Position numbers and translations under genes: made by a program | The notes under the pieces: model-generated | What the model was told of the DNA's origin: nothing | Seen by the model: only the letters and a program-made list of their open reading frames with translations | Database searches by the model: none | DNA from: Streptomyces griseofuscus | GTDB taxonomy: Bacteria > Actinomycetota > Actinomycetes > Streptomycetales > Streptomycetaceae | Length of the DNA: 64,000 nt | Direction: 5' to 3' | Assembly (NCBI RefSeq): GCF_014673495.1 | Contig: NZ_CP051006.1 | Location: 1,426,001-1,490,000 of the forward strand | In this document: positions 8,041-17,800 of the stretch, piece after piece | Layout of the letters: each line of letters starts with the position of its first letter | How positions within the stretch are numbered: position 1 is the stretch's first letter

Positions 8041-8871
8041 CTAGCCCACTCGCTCGTCGGTCATGCGCAGCACCTGCTCCACCGGGGCGATGTCCCCTTC
8101 GACGGCGGAGAGCAGGCACTCGCTGCGCAGGGTGCCGAGCATGGTGGGGAGGGTCGCGAGCATGCGGCGCACGACGACGTTGGCGAAGAGCACGGTGGTC
8201 GCGCCGTACTCGGCGAACGTCTCCAGCGGCACCTCGGGCAGCGAGGTGGGCGCGAGGGTGATCGGCAGCAGTCCGCGGACCTGTTCGAGGACGGGGAAGA
8301 GCTGGTCCTTGCACTTCTTGTTGACCTGTACGAACAGCCCGTCCACGCCGGTCTCGGCGTAGCGGCGCAGCCGGCGGACCGCCTCGTCGACGCCGAGGCC
8401 GGCCACGAGCGCCTCGCAGCGGGCGACGATGCGCAGGTCCTTGCGCTCGGCGGTCACCCGCTCCAGGCGGCGGGCGAACTCCTCGGTGTCCATGAGGTCG
8501 CGGGACTCGTCGGCGGCGAGCGAGTTGCGCTTGGGGAAGACGTTGTCCTCGATGACGACGGTGTGGGCGCCCGCGTCCTCGAAAGCGCGGATCGCACGGG
8601 CGGCGGTCAGATCGCTGCCGTAGCCGTTGTCGGCGTCGACGAAGATCGGCAGGGTGGTGGCCGCGCGGACCTCGCGGATGACGGAGGTCATCTCGGTGGG
8701 GGTGAGCAGGTTCCGGTCGGGTATCGCGAAGCGCGAACAGACCTCCAGGCTGCCGAGCCACAGCAGGTCGAAGCCGGCGCTCTGCACCATCCGCGCGGTG
8801 AGCGCGTCATGGACGCCGACGCCGATGGCGGTGGCGGGGGTCGGCCTCAGGGCGGTGTTGTGCACGGTCAT
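8041..8871 (-). CDS. pepM: phosphoenolpyruvate mutase (PEP phosphonomutase)
   Basis: 276 residues of the isocitrate-lyase/PEP-mutase superfamily, about usual length. It would convert PEP to phosphonopyruvate, forming the C-P bond. Visible are LLWLGSLEVCSRFAIPD, the Mg-binding FVDADNGYG (Asp79, Asp81), Glu108-Asp109, Lys114-Arg-Asn116-Ser117 of the gating loop, and IVARCEA (Arg151). The canonical EDKxxxxxNS signature reads EDNVFPKRNS here, with Asn110 for Lys. The loop Lys and Asn equivalent to mollusc Lys120/Asn122 are kept. The adjacent phosphonopyruvate decarboxylase and AEPT genes support true mutase activity. Confidence 0.85.
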   Translation of the reverse strand: MTVHNTALRPTPATAIGVGVHDALTARMVQSAGFDLLWLGSLEVCSRFAIPDRNLLTPTEMTSVIREVRAATTLPIFVDADNGYGSDLTAARAIRAFEDAGAHTVVIEDNVFPKRNSLAADESRDLMDTEEFARRLERVTAERKDLRIVARCEALVAGLGVDEAVRRLRRYAETGVDGLFVQVNKKCKDQLFPVLEQVRGLLPITLAPTSLPEVPLETFAEYGATTVLFANVVVRRMLATLPTMLGTLRSECLLSAVEGDIAPVEQVLRMTDERVG

Positions 8872-8931
8872 GGTCTCAAGTCCTTCGGGTGGGGTGTCCG
8901 GTGGTGCCGTAGTGGGGTGGGGTACGGGCGC

Positions 8932-10050
8932 TCAGCCGGCGGCTTCGGTCATGAAGCGGGCGCGGATCGCGTCGGGTTCCAGGCTGGCCGTCGCCCGTGG
9001 GGGCGCGGCGCCCGCGCCGGCGGTCGTCTCGATGACGAGCAGGGCGGGTCCGGGCTGTGAACCGACGTGTTCCAGCACGGGTTTGAGGTCGCTGAGGGAG
9101 GTGACGCGGCCGCCCCAGCGGTAGCCGCTCGCGCGGGCGACGTCCTCGAAGCGGGTGCGGGCGCCGGCGGTGGGCTGGCCGCCGGTCGATTCGTACTGCT
9201 GGTTGTCCAGGACGACATGGACGAGGTTGCCGGGGTGCTGGGCGCCGACGGTGCCGAGGGCGCCCATGTGCATCAGGCAGGCGCCGTCGCCGTCGAGCAC
9301 GAACACCCTGCGGTCGGTGCGGGACAGTGCGAGGCCCAGGCCGAGGGAGAGCGCGTGGCCCATGGAGCCCTGCATGTAGAAGTTGCCGGGCCGGTCGGCT
9401 CCGGCGAACAGCCAGCGGGAGGTGAACCCCGTGGTGGAGACGACCAGTTCGTCGCGGAGCAGTGCGCCGAGCGCGGCCACCACGTCCTCGGTGCCCGGCC
9501 GCTGGGAGGTCTCGGGGAGCTGCTCGGCGGGGGCCGGCTTCGCCATCACGCCGCGCGGGACGACGAGGGCGGCGGTGCGTCCGGAGCGGACCGCGTGGAG
9601 GGCGGCGTCGAGGGTCGTACCCAACTCGTCGGGGTCCGGTGAGAGTTGCCAGTTCGGCACCCGGAGCGCGTCGAGGAGCGGGACGGTGGCGGCGCCCATG
9701 AGCCGGTGCTGGGGCTCGTCGGACGGCCCGTCCGGGTCGCCGCGGTGGCTGACGAACATCAGGACACCGATGTCGTACGGCGCGGACAGCGAGGTGAGGG
9801 GGTTGACCAGGTTGCCGAGGCCGGAGTTCTGGAGCAGTACGGCGCCGGGGGCGCCGGCGAGGGAGAAGCCGCAGGCGGTGGCGAAGGCGGCGCCCTCGTT
9901 GGCGCAGGCCACATAGCGGCCGTCCTGCTGGAGCAGGGGGATCAGAGCGGCGAAGTAGGAGCAGGGGACGCCCGCGAACCGGTCGACGCCCCGGTCGCGC
10001 AGCGCCCGGTCGAGGAGGTCCGCGGGCAGTGCCGGTGTGGTGTTCGTCAT
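8932..10050 (-). CDS. ppd: phosphonopyruvate decarboxylase (ThDP-dependent)
   Basis: 372 residues starting MTNTTPALPADLL. It has the Ppd hallmarks: FAGVPCSYFAALIPLL near residue 25, the activating Glu52 in CANEGAAFA, LLQNSGLGN near 72, and the ThDP motif GDGACLMHMGALG (254 on) ending at Asn283. The enzyme pulls the unfavourable mutase reaction by decarboxylating phosphonopyruvate to phosphonoacetaldehyde. ATG at 10050 overlaps the aminotransferase stop (ATGA). AGGGA lies 6-7 nt upstream. An ATG five codons earlier is possible but lacks a good site. It is 60 nt ahead of pepM. Confidence 0.9.
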   Translation of the reverse strand: MTNTTPALPADLLDRALRDRGVDRFAGVPCSYFAALIPLLQQDGRYVACANEGAAFATACGFSLAGAPGAVLLQNSGLGNLVNPLTSLSAPYDIGVLMFVSHRGDPDGPSDEPQHRLMGAATVPLLDALRVPNWQLSPDPDELGTTLDAALHAVRSGRTAALVVPRGVMAKPAPAEQLPETSQRPGTEDVVAALGALLRDELVVSTTGFTSRWLFAGADRPGNFYMQGSMGHALSLGLGLALSRTDRRVFVLDGDGACLMHMGALGTVGAQHPGNLVHVVLDNQQYESTGGQPTAGARTRFEDVARASGYRWGGRVTSLSDLKPVLEHVGSQPGPALLVIETTAGAGAAPPRATASLEPDAIRARFMTEAAG

Positions 10051-11090
10051 GTGTGTCCCTGACATCGGAGCCGGAGTGCGGTGCGGGGCGAGCGGGCCAC
10101 CGCGTCGGCGAAGCGTACGGCCTCTGCGGCGCCGACCCCGAAGAACGTGGCGCGCAGGGCGGGCCCTTCGGCGTCGAAGTGGCGGGCGGCCACGGCTTTG
10201 AACCCCTCCTCGTGGAGCGCGGCGAGCGCGGGCTCCTCCAGCTGCTCGGCGGTCGGGGCGGGGGCCTCGCCGGCGATCGGGTCCAGCGGGATCAGCGCGT
10301 TGGGTCCGTCGAAGGCGGGAAACTCGATGCCGTGTGCCGAGGCCAGCCGTTCCCTGAACGCGTCCTTTGCGGCGTCCACTTGGGCCAGCAGTCCGTCCCG
10401 GAGCAGGTCGAGTCCGCCGTCCCGGAGGAACAGTCCCCAGGCCCGCTGCCAGACCGGTGAGGGCGGGGTGCCCAGCAGTTCCGGGAAGGCCTCCTCGAAG
10501 CAGCCGGGTCCGGCCATCCAGCCGAGGCGGGCGCCGACGCCCCGCAGCTTGTGCAGGGTGCCGACGCTGTCGGCTCCGGCGGGGGTGCCGGCCTGCCCGC
10601 AGAACCAGGCGTACGTCTCGTTGACCACGACGCGGTGGCCCTCGGCGGCCAACTCGGCGATACGGGCACGCTCCTGGCCGGTCAGCGTGCGGCCGTCCGG
10701 GTTGCGGCCGGGCGAGGTGAACCACAGCAGGGTGTCCCAGGGTTCGCCGCCGAAGGCGCCCTTGAGCAGCTCGTCCCAGGAGGCCCGGGTCACCTGGGCG
10801 CCGGCGCCCGCGAGGACGGGGACGACTCCCGGATAGGTGGGCCGTTCCAGCACCACGTGCCCGAAGCGCCGCGCGTAGGTGAGGGCGGCCGCCCGCAGGC
10901 TGGCGGTGATCGTCAACTGCTCCACCGGCAGACCGAGTTGGGTGGCCAGCACCTCCCGCAGGACCTCGTCGCCCTGCGGGGCGGGTACGGTCCACAGGTC
11001 GGCCTGCCGGGCCGCTCGGCCGACCCGGTCGGCCCACAGCCGGGTGGCCTCGTCCGGCCAGGGGGCGGGGGATCCGCTGAGGTCGATCAC
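10047..11090 (-). CDS. PLP-dependent class I/II aminotransferase
   Basis: 347 residues from a GTG at 11090 that overlaps the nucleotidyltransferase stop (GTGA). It has RPTYPGVVPVLAGAGAQV, LWFTSPGRNPDGR, VVVNETYAWF and THE-type TLHKLRGVGARLGW with the likely Schiff-base Lys. This is the class I/II layout. The residue that normally contacts the PLP ring nitrogen (Asp in D-E/x-x-Y) reads Asn in NETY, which would alter electronics or indicate a special reaction. It is a second PLP enzyme beside AEPT, so it probably acts on another intermediate. The longer open frame upstream is a shadow of the neighbouring gene. Confidence 0.72.
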   Translation of the reverse strand: MIDLSGSPAPWPDEATRLWADRVGRAARQADLWTVPAPQGDEVLREVLATQLGLPVEQLTITASLRAAALTYARRFGHVVLERPTYPGVVPVLAGAGAQVTRASWDELLKGAFGGEPWDTLLWFTSPGRNPDGRTLTGQERARIAELAAEGHRVVVNETYAWFCGQAGTPAGADSVGTLHKLRGVGARLGWMAGPGCFEEAFPELLGTPPSPVWQRAWGLFLRDGGLDLLRDGLLAQVDAAKDAFRERLASAHGIEFPAFDGPNALIPLDPIAGEAPAPTAEQLEEPALAALHEEGFKAVAARHFDAEGPALRATFFGVGAAEAVRFADAVARSPRTALRLRCQGHT

Positions 11091-12403
11091 GCCGGCCCTG
11101 CCGTGAGACGGCGGGCGAGCGCGAGGCTGTCCCGGCTGATCTCCCCCCAGACGGTGGGGACGAAAACGTCCCGGCCGTACCGGACGGCCCAGGCGTTGGC
11201 GCCGCCGAACAGGGTCATTCCCGCCGCGAGTTCGATGCTCGTGACCTCCGCGGGCGTGCCGTCGGCCGCCGTCTCGGCCAGCGTCTCCCACACCTCGCGC
11301 GGCACCAGCCGCCAGCAGCGGTCCCGTCCCGGATCGCCGGGGGCGGCGGCGCCGTCCGGGTCCGCGACGCGTGGGCTCAGGTCGGCGGAGAAGTAGTGGC
11401 GCGCGGAGTCGGCGAGGGCGGTGGCGGCCGTCTCGTCGGCGCCGCGGGCGCGCTCGTCCTCATGGGCCAGGGCGGCGAACGCCTCGGCCCGCGCCTCGGG
11501 CCCCGGCGGGGTCAGCTCCAGTGCGGTCTCCTCCCCGAGGTCCGGGGGCAGTACGGCGGTGCTCTCCGGGTAGGCCTGGCGGACCGCGTTGACGACGCGG
11601 GCGAGGGCACCCTGGGCGCTGACCGATCGGCACAGCTCGCTCACCGACACCCAGTCCGGGGTGGTGTCGCTGACCAGGGCGTGCAGGTCGTTGACGTCCT
11701 TGACGGACAGCATCTGGTCGCACAGGGCGTGTGCGGCGGTGATCGCGATGGAGGTCTCGACGCCGGGTACGGTGGCCGGCCGCCCGAGCGCGGTACCGGT
11801 GCGCCAGCCGACCAGCGGCAGCAGTCCGGCGTGGCCCACCGAGAAGGCGCCGATGTGCAGGTCGACACGGGCGTACGGGTTCTTGTTGTCGGGGTAGACG
11901 AGGGAGACCTGGCCGTACACGGCACCGTTGTCATGCCACTTGAGCCAGGGCATCTCGTCGGTGTCGTACACCCAGTCGCGCTCGCGCAGCCAGTCGACCA
12001 GCGGCCGGGCGGCGGACCACTGCGGGAACTGGACGTCCACGTCGCCGAGATGGCGCAGTTCGGGCCTGGGGTAGACCGACTGGGCGCACAGTCCCTTGAT
12101 GATGCGGCCGCCGAACTCCTGGACGGCGTCGACGACTTCGCGCATCTTCGGGGCGGCGTCGGCCTGCCAGGCGTCGTCCTGGCGGACCTCCTCGGCGAGG
12201 AGTTCGTACAGCCGGTTCCTCCAGGGGGAGTCGGTGTGGCCGTCGAGGGCGGCGTGTGCGAGGCGGGTGACCTTCGAGCGGGAGAGGATCGCGTACAGAT
12301 CCTCGGGGGTGATCTCGCCGTCCAGCGTGTTCAGCGCGGCGGCGACGGTCGAGGACGGCGGCTCAGTCCGTCCCAAGGTCATGATCGCGGTCTGCGTGTC
12401 CAT
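11087..12403 (-). CDS. nucleotidyltransferase-family protein (PF14907-like)
   Basis: 438 residues with HLGDVDVQFP near residue 118, the GD-x-D metal motif of the uncharacterised nucleotidyltransferase family (PF14907), plus YARVDLHIGAFS further on, which may supply the third acid. Members often sit in natural-product clusters and their reactions are mostly unknown. In a phosphonate locus, transfer of a nucleotide to the phosphonate or another group (as CMP in several phosphonate pathways) would be reasonable. Its start lies inside the preceding NDK-like gene (41-nt overlap); AAAGG precedes the ATG at 12403. Confidence 0.6.
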   Translation of the reverse strand: MDTQTAIMTLGRTEPPSSTVAAALNTLDGEITPEDLYAILSRSKVTRLAHAALDGHTDSPWRNRLYELLAEEVRQDDAWQADAAPKMREVVDAVQEFGGRIIKGLCAQSVYPRPELRHLGDVDVQFPQWSAARPLVDWLRERDWVYDTDEMPWLKWHDNGAVYGQVSLVYPDNKNPYARVDLHIGAFSVGHAGLLPLVGWRTGTALGRPATVPGVETSIAITAAHALCDQMLSVKDVNDLHALVSDTTPDWVSVSELCRSVSAQGALARVVNAVRQAYPESTAVLPPDLGEETALELTPPGPEARAEAFAALAHEDERARGADETAATALADSARHYFSADLSPRVADPDGAAAPGDPGRDRCWRLVPREVWETLAETAADGTPAEVTSIELAAGMTLFGGANAWAVRYGRDVFVPTVWGEISRDSLALARRLTAGPA

Positions 12404-13319
12404 GCGCGCCTTTCGTGGTGAGGACGGGCTCGAAGTACTGCGAGGTGGTCAGGACCGCGGTCTCCCAGGAGTCGCACGCGCAGCCGTGCCGCCGGAGCAC
12501 GAGGTCCACCTCGGACAGGTCCCAGGGGGCCGCGCTCGGGTCGAAGGGGTGCGCGAGGACGGCCAGCAGCGGGTGCCCGGCGGCCTCGGGGCGGACCAGG
12601 TCGGCGAGGCGGCGGCCGGCGTCCGGGCGGGCGAGTTCACCGCGGGCGGTCAACCGCTCCGCGAGGGCCCGGCCTTCGTCGCCGAGTTCGGTCCACAGCG
12701 CGGATACGATACGGCCGCGCAGCGCGCCGAGGACGGCGACATGGTCGCGGGACTCCTTCGGCTGGGTCCGGGCGAGCACCGAGAGGTATCCGTCGAGGGT
12801 CGCGCCGTCATGGAATGCCGCGAGTGGTTCGGGGCCGAGTATCGCGGCCGATTCCCGGGCGGCGTTGGCGGGACTGTCCGACAGATGGAGCAGGCTCAGA
12901 ATGGCGTTCACCGAGCCGACCTCGTGCCGGATCGAGCCGGGGCGTGTTCTCGGCGGCGTGCCGCCTTTGATTTCGTGGAGAACGGCGTACCGTTCCGCCG
13001 CGCTGCGGGACACTTCGTCGCGCAGCCGCAGGGCGATCGACGGTCCGAGTGAGAAGAGGGCGTCGAGGGCCCGATAGCGGAAAGTACTCCCGGCGCCGAC
13101 GTTCTGAATCTCTGCAATGGCGTCGATCTGCTGGGCGGTCACTCGCACTTCCCGCCACCCGACAGGCTTGAAGCCCGCGACCGCGAGATGGTCGAGTACG
13201 GCGCGGACTCGCTGTTCGCGCAGACTGTCCGGACTGATCAGGCAGAACGCATGAGTTTGCCAGACCGATTCATCGAAAGACTGTCCCTCGTGAATGGCCC
13301 GTTCGCCTTCGATTGTCAT
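12363..13319 (-). CDS. nucleoside-diphosphate-kinase-like protein, divergent
   Basis: 318 residues. The first third follows the NDK fold: FCLISPDSLREQRVRAVLDHL, AGFKPVGWREVRVT, and LLHLSDSPANAARES, matching the NDK HGSDS loop with the catalytic His kept. The usual KPD lysine is Ser (ISPD), a 20-residue stretch around the His loop differs, and a C-terminal extension of about 130 residues has no family I recognise. It may be a phosphoryl- or nucleotide-handling enzyme working with the overlapping nucleotidyltransferase gene. GAAAGG precedes the ATG at 13319. Confidence 0.6.
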   Translation of the reverse strand: MTIEGERAIHEGQSFDESVWQTHAFCLISPDSLREQRVRAVLDHLAVAGFKPVGWREVRVTAQQIDAIAEIQNVGAGSTFRYRALDALFSLGPSIALRLRDEVSRSAAERYAVLHEIKGGTPPRTRPGSIRHEVGSVNAILSLLHLSDSPANAARESAAILGPEPLAAFHDGATLDGYLSVLARTQPKESRDHVAVLGALRGRIVSALWTELGDEGRALAERLTARGELARPDAGRRLADLVRPEAAGHPLLAVLAHPFDPSAAPWDLSEVDLVLRRHGCACDSWETAVLTTSQYFEPVLTTKGAHGHADRDHDLGTD

Positions 13320-13353
13320 GGAGCCTTTCCCTGTATCTGCGAGTCAAGGATCC

Positions 13354-14481
13354 CTAAATGTGCCCGTCAAGGCGTAGCGCGGCGCCGTACAGCGGGGCGG
13401 CGACGCAGCCGCGGAGTTGCTTCGCCTCCCAGGAGCCGAGGCCGTAGGGAATGATCCGTACGCCCCGCTCGGGTGCCAGCTCGATGGGCTTGTAGAACAG
13501 CGTGGCGAAATAGGTGAGCCGGGAGTTCGGATCGGTGTAGTCCGCGCCGGCGAGGGTCGGCATCCAGGTTTCGCCGTCCTGGACGAAGACGCCGAAGCCC
13601 AGGGTCCTTCCCTCGCGTTCGGCCGTGACGACGGTGATCGCGTCGTCGTCGAAGCAGCACCGCAGCCGGCGGATCATCGAGGCCTCTTTGGCGGGGTCGG
13701 CGCTCCCCCCGTACTTGACGACCAGCTGGCAGCGCAGGTCGACCAGTTCCGGCTCGTCGTCCCGCAGGGTGCGGGTGGCCACCCGCACCCCGGACTCCTC
13801 AAGGGCGCGCAGCTCACGGCGTACGCGGACCCGGCGGCGCGAGGACAGGGTGCCCAGGTAGCCGTCGAAGTCGGACCAGGTGACATGGAGGTCGCAGCGG
13901 GCCGCGAACTCCACGACCGGCCAACCCGCCGTGCGCAGCGCGTTCGTGAGCGGCGCCGCCTCCGGGGCCAGGTACTCGAACGCGATGCCGCGCAGCCCCT
14001 GTTCGCCGGCCCACCGCCGCAGCCGCTCCAGCAGGACGGCGCAGGCCGTCTCGTCCTTGGCGAGCCGGCCCACCGGCAGCGCCTCGTAGTGCGGCATCAG
14101 TACCAGCAGGCAGGGATAGACGTCCTCGGGCGCGAGGTCCCGCCAGGGGTGCGGGCCCTCGGTGGCCAGGCCCTGATAGGACGAGGCTCCCGAGAATATC
14201 GAATACGGATCGATGCGGGTATTCGGTGAGGGACCTGTCATGACCGAGCCATGGAGCGCTAATTCAGGCTCACCCGACATCCCGCGCAGAAAGATGGTGA
14301 CGCGTTCTCCGGGCAGCCGCTTCGGTGCGAGGCGCAGCCAACGGTCCGTCGTGGTGGCGGGGATGGGTGCGGGAGTGGCGGCGACAATGTCGTCCCAGGA
14401 ACCAGGAACGCCTGGCTCCACTTCAATAGCTAACGCGGCTTTCGTCGTTTCTGGCTCGTCAAGATGCCGAACATGAGGCAT
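13354..14481 (-). CDS. GNAT-family acyltransferase (FemAB-like), first gene of the phosphonate run
   Basis: 375 residues from an ATG at 14481 preceded by GGGGGA. Upstream GTG/ATG codons (14520, 14511) exist but lack a ribosome site. The C-terminal half has YLGTLSSRRRVRVRRELRAL, a basic helix seen in GNAT_6/FemAB-like proteins, followed by TVVTAEREGRTLGFGVFV and GADYTDPNSRLTYFATLFY. These are acyl- or aminoacyl-transferase features. It could add an amino acid or acyl group to the phosphonate amine. It begins the leftward run and faces the NRPS gene across a 353-nt divergent region. Confidence 0.62.
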   Translation of the reverse strand: MPHVRHLDEPETTKAALAIEVEPGVPGSWDDIVAATPAPIPATTTDRWLRLAPKRLPGERVTIFLRGMSGEPELALHGSVMTGPSPNTRIDPYSIFSGASSYQGLATEGPHPWRDLAPEDVYPCLLVLMPHYEALPVGRLAKDETACAVLLERLRRWAGEQGLRGIAFEYLAPEAAPLTNALRTAGWPVVEFAARCDLHVTWSDFDGYLGTLSSRRRVRVRRELRALEESGVRVATRTLRDDEPELVDLRCQLVVKYGGSADPAKEASMIRRLRCCFDDDAITVVTAEREGRTLGFGVFVQDGETWMPTLAGADYTDPNSRLTYFATLFYKPIELAPERGVRIIPYGLGSWEAKQLRGCVAAPLYGAALRLDGHI

Positions 14482-14834
14482 GGGTAGATCCCCCGTCGCG
14501 CACAGATCCATCACAGACACCGGCCCGAATGATCGATGCAGTCAAACACACTGCCGAGAGCGAGGCAAGAGGATCATCAACAGACCAGGGCCGCGCAGAG
14601 ATGTCCCGATTTCCCGTTATGTCGACTTCGCCTTGGGTGCAAGTCGCCTCGGGCTATTGACTCGGCGGTTGTTGACTCCCCGCGACGGTCCGTGATTAGC
14701 TCCCGAACCGTCTGCCACTAATCTCCTCTTACCTCTGCTGGTACGGCCTGCCCTCATGCGTGCGGCCACTCGGGATTTGTCAAAACATTTATTCCTGCCC
14801 ACCTGAGCATCTGAACGCCCTAAGGAGTAGCAGG
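14482..14834. promoter_or_regulatory. divergent intergenic region between phosphonate and NRPS halves
   Basis: 353 nt without a credible gene, less GC-rich than its surroundings. It should hold promoters for both directions. TTGACT occurs at 14657 and 14672 on the plus strand; the second is followed after 18 nt by a poor TTAGCT. On the minus strand TTGACT appears near 14550. None is a convincing full promoter. AAGGAG at 14822 is the ribosome site of the NRPS gene. Shared control across this gap is plausible. Confidence 0.4.
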
Positions 14835-17800
14835 ATGGCTCATCTCCTTGAGGAACTCGCGCTTTCGGTACTCCCCGGGGAGGCGGACACGGCCGCACTC
14901 ACCGAACTGAGCTTTGTGCGACTGGGTGGTGACTCTCTGCGGGCGATGCACTTGGTCTCGCTCGCCGAGGAAAGGCTCGGTGTCGCCGTTCCGCTGGGGC
15001 GGCTGCTGGCGGACGAGCCGTTGCGCGCCGTCCTCGCGAAGGCGGAGACGGAGGCGGGGGCTGCGCCGGCGGCGCGGCCGAGACCCGAGGCGCACGCCCC
15101 TCTCGCCGAACCCGCCCGCGTGGAGGGGCAGTTGTCGCACGCGCAGCAGGGCATGTGGCTCACCGAGCGGGCGGTCGGCGGCTCGCCGTACAACCTGGTC
15201 TTCGTCGCCTTCACCGAGGGGCCGCTGCGACGGGACCTGCTCGCCGGGGCGGTGGCCTCGGTGGGGCGCCGGCACGAGAACCTGCGCACCCGCTTCGTGG
15301 ACGTGGACGGGCGCGTCGACCGGCAGGTAGACGACGAATTCACCTTGCCACTCGAGGAGTTGGCCCACGACGCGGCAGGGAAGGGCGACTTCGAGTCCTT
15401 CGTGCGAGCGGCGGCGACCCGGGAGGGACGGGTGGTCTTCGACCTCGCCGGCGCTCCCCCGCTGCGCTTCCTGCACGCGTCCGCCGGAGACGACCGGCAC
15501 GCCCTGGTGCTGATCGCCCACCATCTGCTGCTCGACGGCTGGTCGGTCGGCCTGCTGCTGCGGGAACTCTTCGACGCCTACGACCACCCGGACCGCTCGC
15601 TCACACCCGCGCCCCGGTTCCAGTGCCTGCTGGACCACCAGGAAGGGCTGTCCGGCAGCGGGGTCTGGGACCGGCAGGGCGCGTTCTGGGAGGGGCATCT
15701 CGCGGGCGTACCAGCCGTGTTGGAGCTGCCGAGCGACCTCCAGCGTCCCGCGCTCCAGGACCCGTCGGGCACCCGCACCCCCTTCGACCTGGGCACCGAG
15801 ACCTCGGCCGGGATCACCGCACGCGCCCGGGAGTGCGGTGTCACCCCCTTCGCCCTCCTCCTCGGCGCCTACGCCCTCGCTCTCGGCCGTCACACCGGCG
15901 CCCGCCGGCTGCTGATCGGCGTGCCCCTGGCGGGCCGCACCACGCCCGAGCTGCGCGAACTGGTCGCGGTGACGGGCAATCTGGTGCCGGTCAGGATCGA
16001 CATCGACGATGACCGGGGCATCGGCGACTATCTGCGTACGGTGCAGCGCTCCCTCGCGCTGAGCCTGGAGCACGGCTCGCTGCCCATCGACACGCTGGTC
16101 ACCCGGCTGGGCATGGGCGGCAGCACCAGCCGTCATCCGCTGGTGCAGTTCTGCTTCGGCATGCACGACCAGCTGGTGCCCCGGCACCTCGCCACCCGGG
16201 AACTGTCGGTCCGGATCGAGGAACTGCACGGCGGGGGCTCGCAGTTCGACGCTACCCTGTTCGTCAGCGACAGCGATCCGTCCTTCGCGGGCAGCCTGGA
16301 GTACGCGACCGGGGCCCTGCTCCCGGAGGAGGCCGAGGCGTTCCTCGCCGACTTCGCGGAGGCCGTCGCACGGCTGGCGGGGGACCCGGCGCAGCAGATC
16401 CTCGAAGACGTACGGGCCCTGTCCGCGCCCCAACGGGCCCGGCTCGACCGGCTGAACCGGACCGAGCAGCCGTGTCCGGCGCTCACGGTCGAGGAGTTGT
16501 TCCTGGCCCAGGTCGAACGCCGGCCCTCGGCGGCGGCCGTACGCGAGGGTGAACAGACCCTCACGTACGCCGAGTTGGCCGCGGCGGCGGCAGGGCAGGC
16601 GGCGCGGCTGCACGCGGTCGGGGTGCGGCCCGGGGACACCGTGGTGATCGCCGTGGAACGGTCGGTCGCCGAGATCGTGGCCGTCCTGGGCGCCCTGTGG
16701 GCCGGGGCCGGCTACCTGGGGATGGACCCCGCCCTGCCCGCGAGCCGCGTCGACCAGATGTTTGAGCGGATCAAGCCCGCAGCCGTGGTGGCGCGCGCCG
16801 GTGCCGAGTTGGGCCGGCTGGGCGAGATCGGGCTGCCGCAGGTGGAGCCCTGGCCGGCCGACGCCGACGGGCATACCGCAGGGCCGACCGGTGAGCGGGA
16901 TCCCGGGCGGGTCGCCTATCTGGCGTTCACCTCGGGCTCCACCGGAACGCCCAAGGGGGTGCGTGTGCCGCACCGGGCGGTCGCCCGGCTGGTGCACGAG
17001 GCCGCCTACCTCCGGCTCGGCCCCGGTGAGCGGATGCTCCGTCTCGCGCCGCTGGGCTTCGACGCGTCGACCCTGGAGATCTGGGGCCCGCTGCTGTCCG
17101 GCGCGGCGATCGAGATCCTGCCGGCCGGGCTGCCCGCACCGGCCGAGATCGGCGGCTTCCTGCGGCGGCGCGGGGTGACGGTGTGCTGGCTGACCTCGGG
17201 CCTGTTCCGGCTGGTGGCGGACTTCGCCCCGGACGGGTTCACCGGGGTACGGCATGTGCTGACCGGCGGGGACGTGGTGCCCGCCCGCCAGGTGGCCGCG
17301 CTGCTCGAACGCCATCCGCATCTGGTCGTCACCAACGGGTACGGCCCGACGGAGAACACCACCTTCTCCACCGTGCACACCGTCGGCCGCGCCGAGGATG
17401 TCGAGGACCCGCTGCCGATCGGCGTCCCGGTGCCCCGCTCCCGGGCGTACATCCTGGACGAGCGCGGCCGGCTGCTGCCGCCCGGTGCCGCGGGCGAACT
17501 GTATGTCGCCGGGGACGGACTGGCCCTGGACTACGCGGGCGACCCGGACGGAACCGCCGGGCGTTTCGGGCACTTCTCCGCGGACGTACCCGAACGCCTC
17601 TACCGGACGGGGGACTTGGTCCGCCTCGACGCGCGGGACCGGTTGCGGTTCCTCGGCCGGGTGGACGACCAGGTCAAGATCCGCGGTTTCCGGATCGAGC
17701 CAGGCGAGGTCGCGGCCGCGCTGCGCGAGCACCCCGGGGTACGGGACGCCGCCGTGGTGGTCGGCGACGACGGGGGCGTGAGCAAGCAACTCCTGGCCGC

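Noticed and set aside
6020..8761. 913-residue minus frame covering the O-methyltransferase and two upstream genes
   Set aside because: Only its last 332 residues are protein-like; the rest is out of frame with the GNAT and pepM genes. The start was set at 7018.
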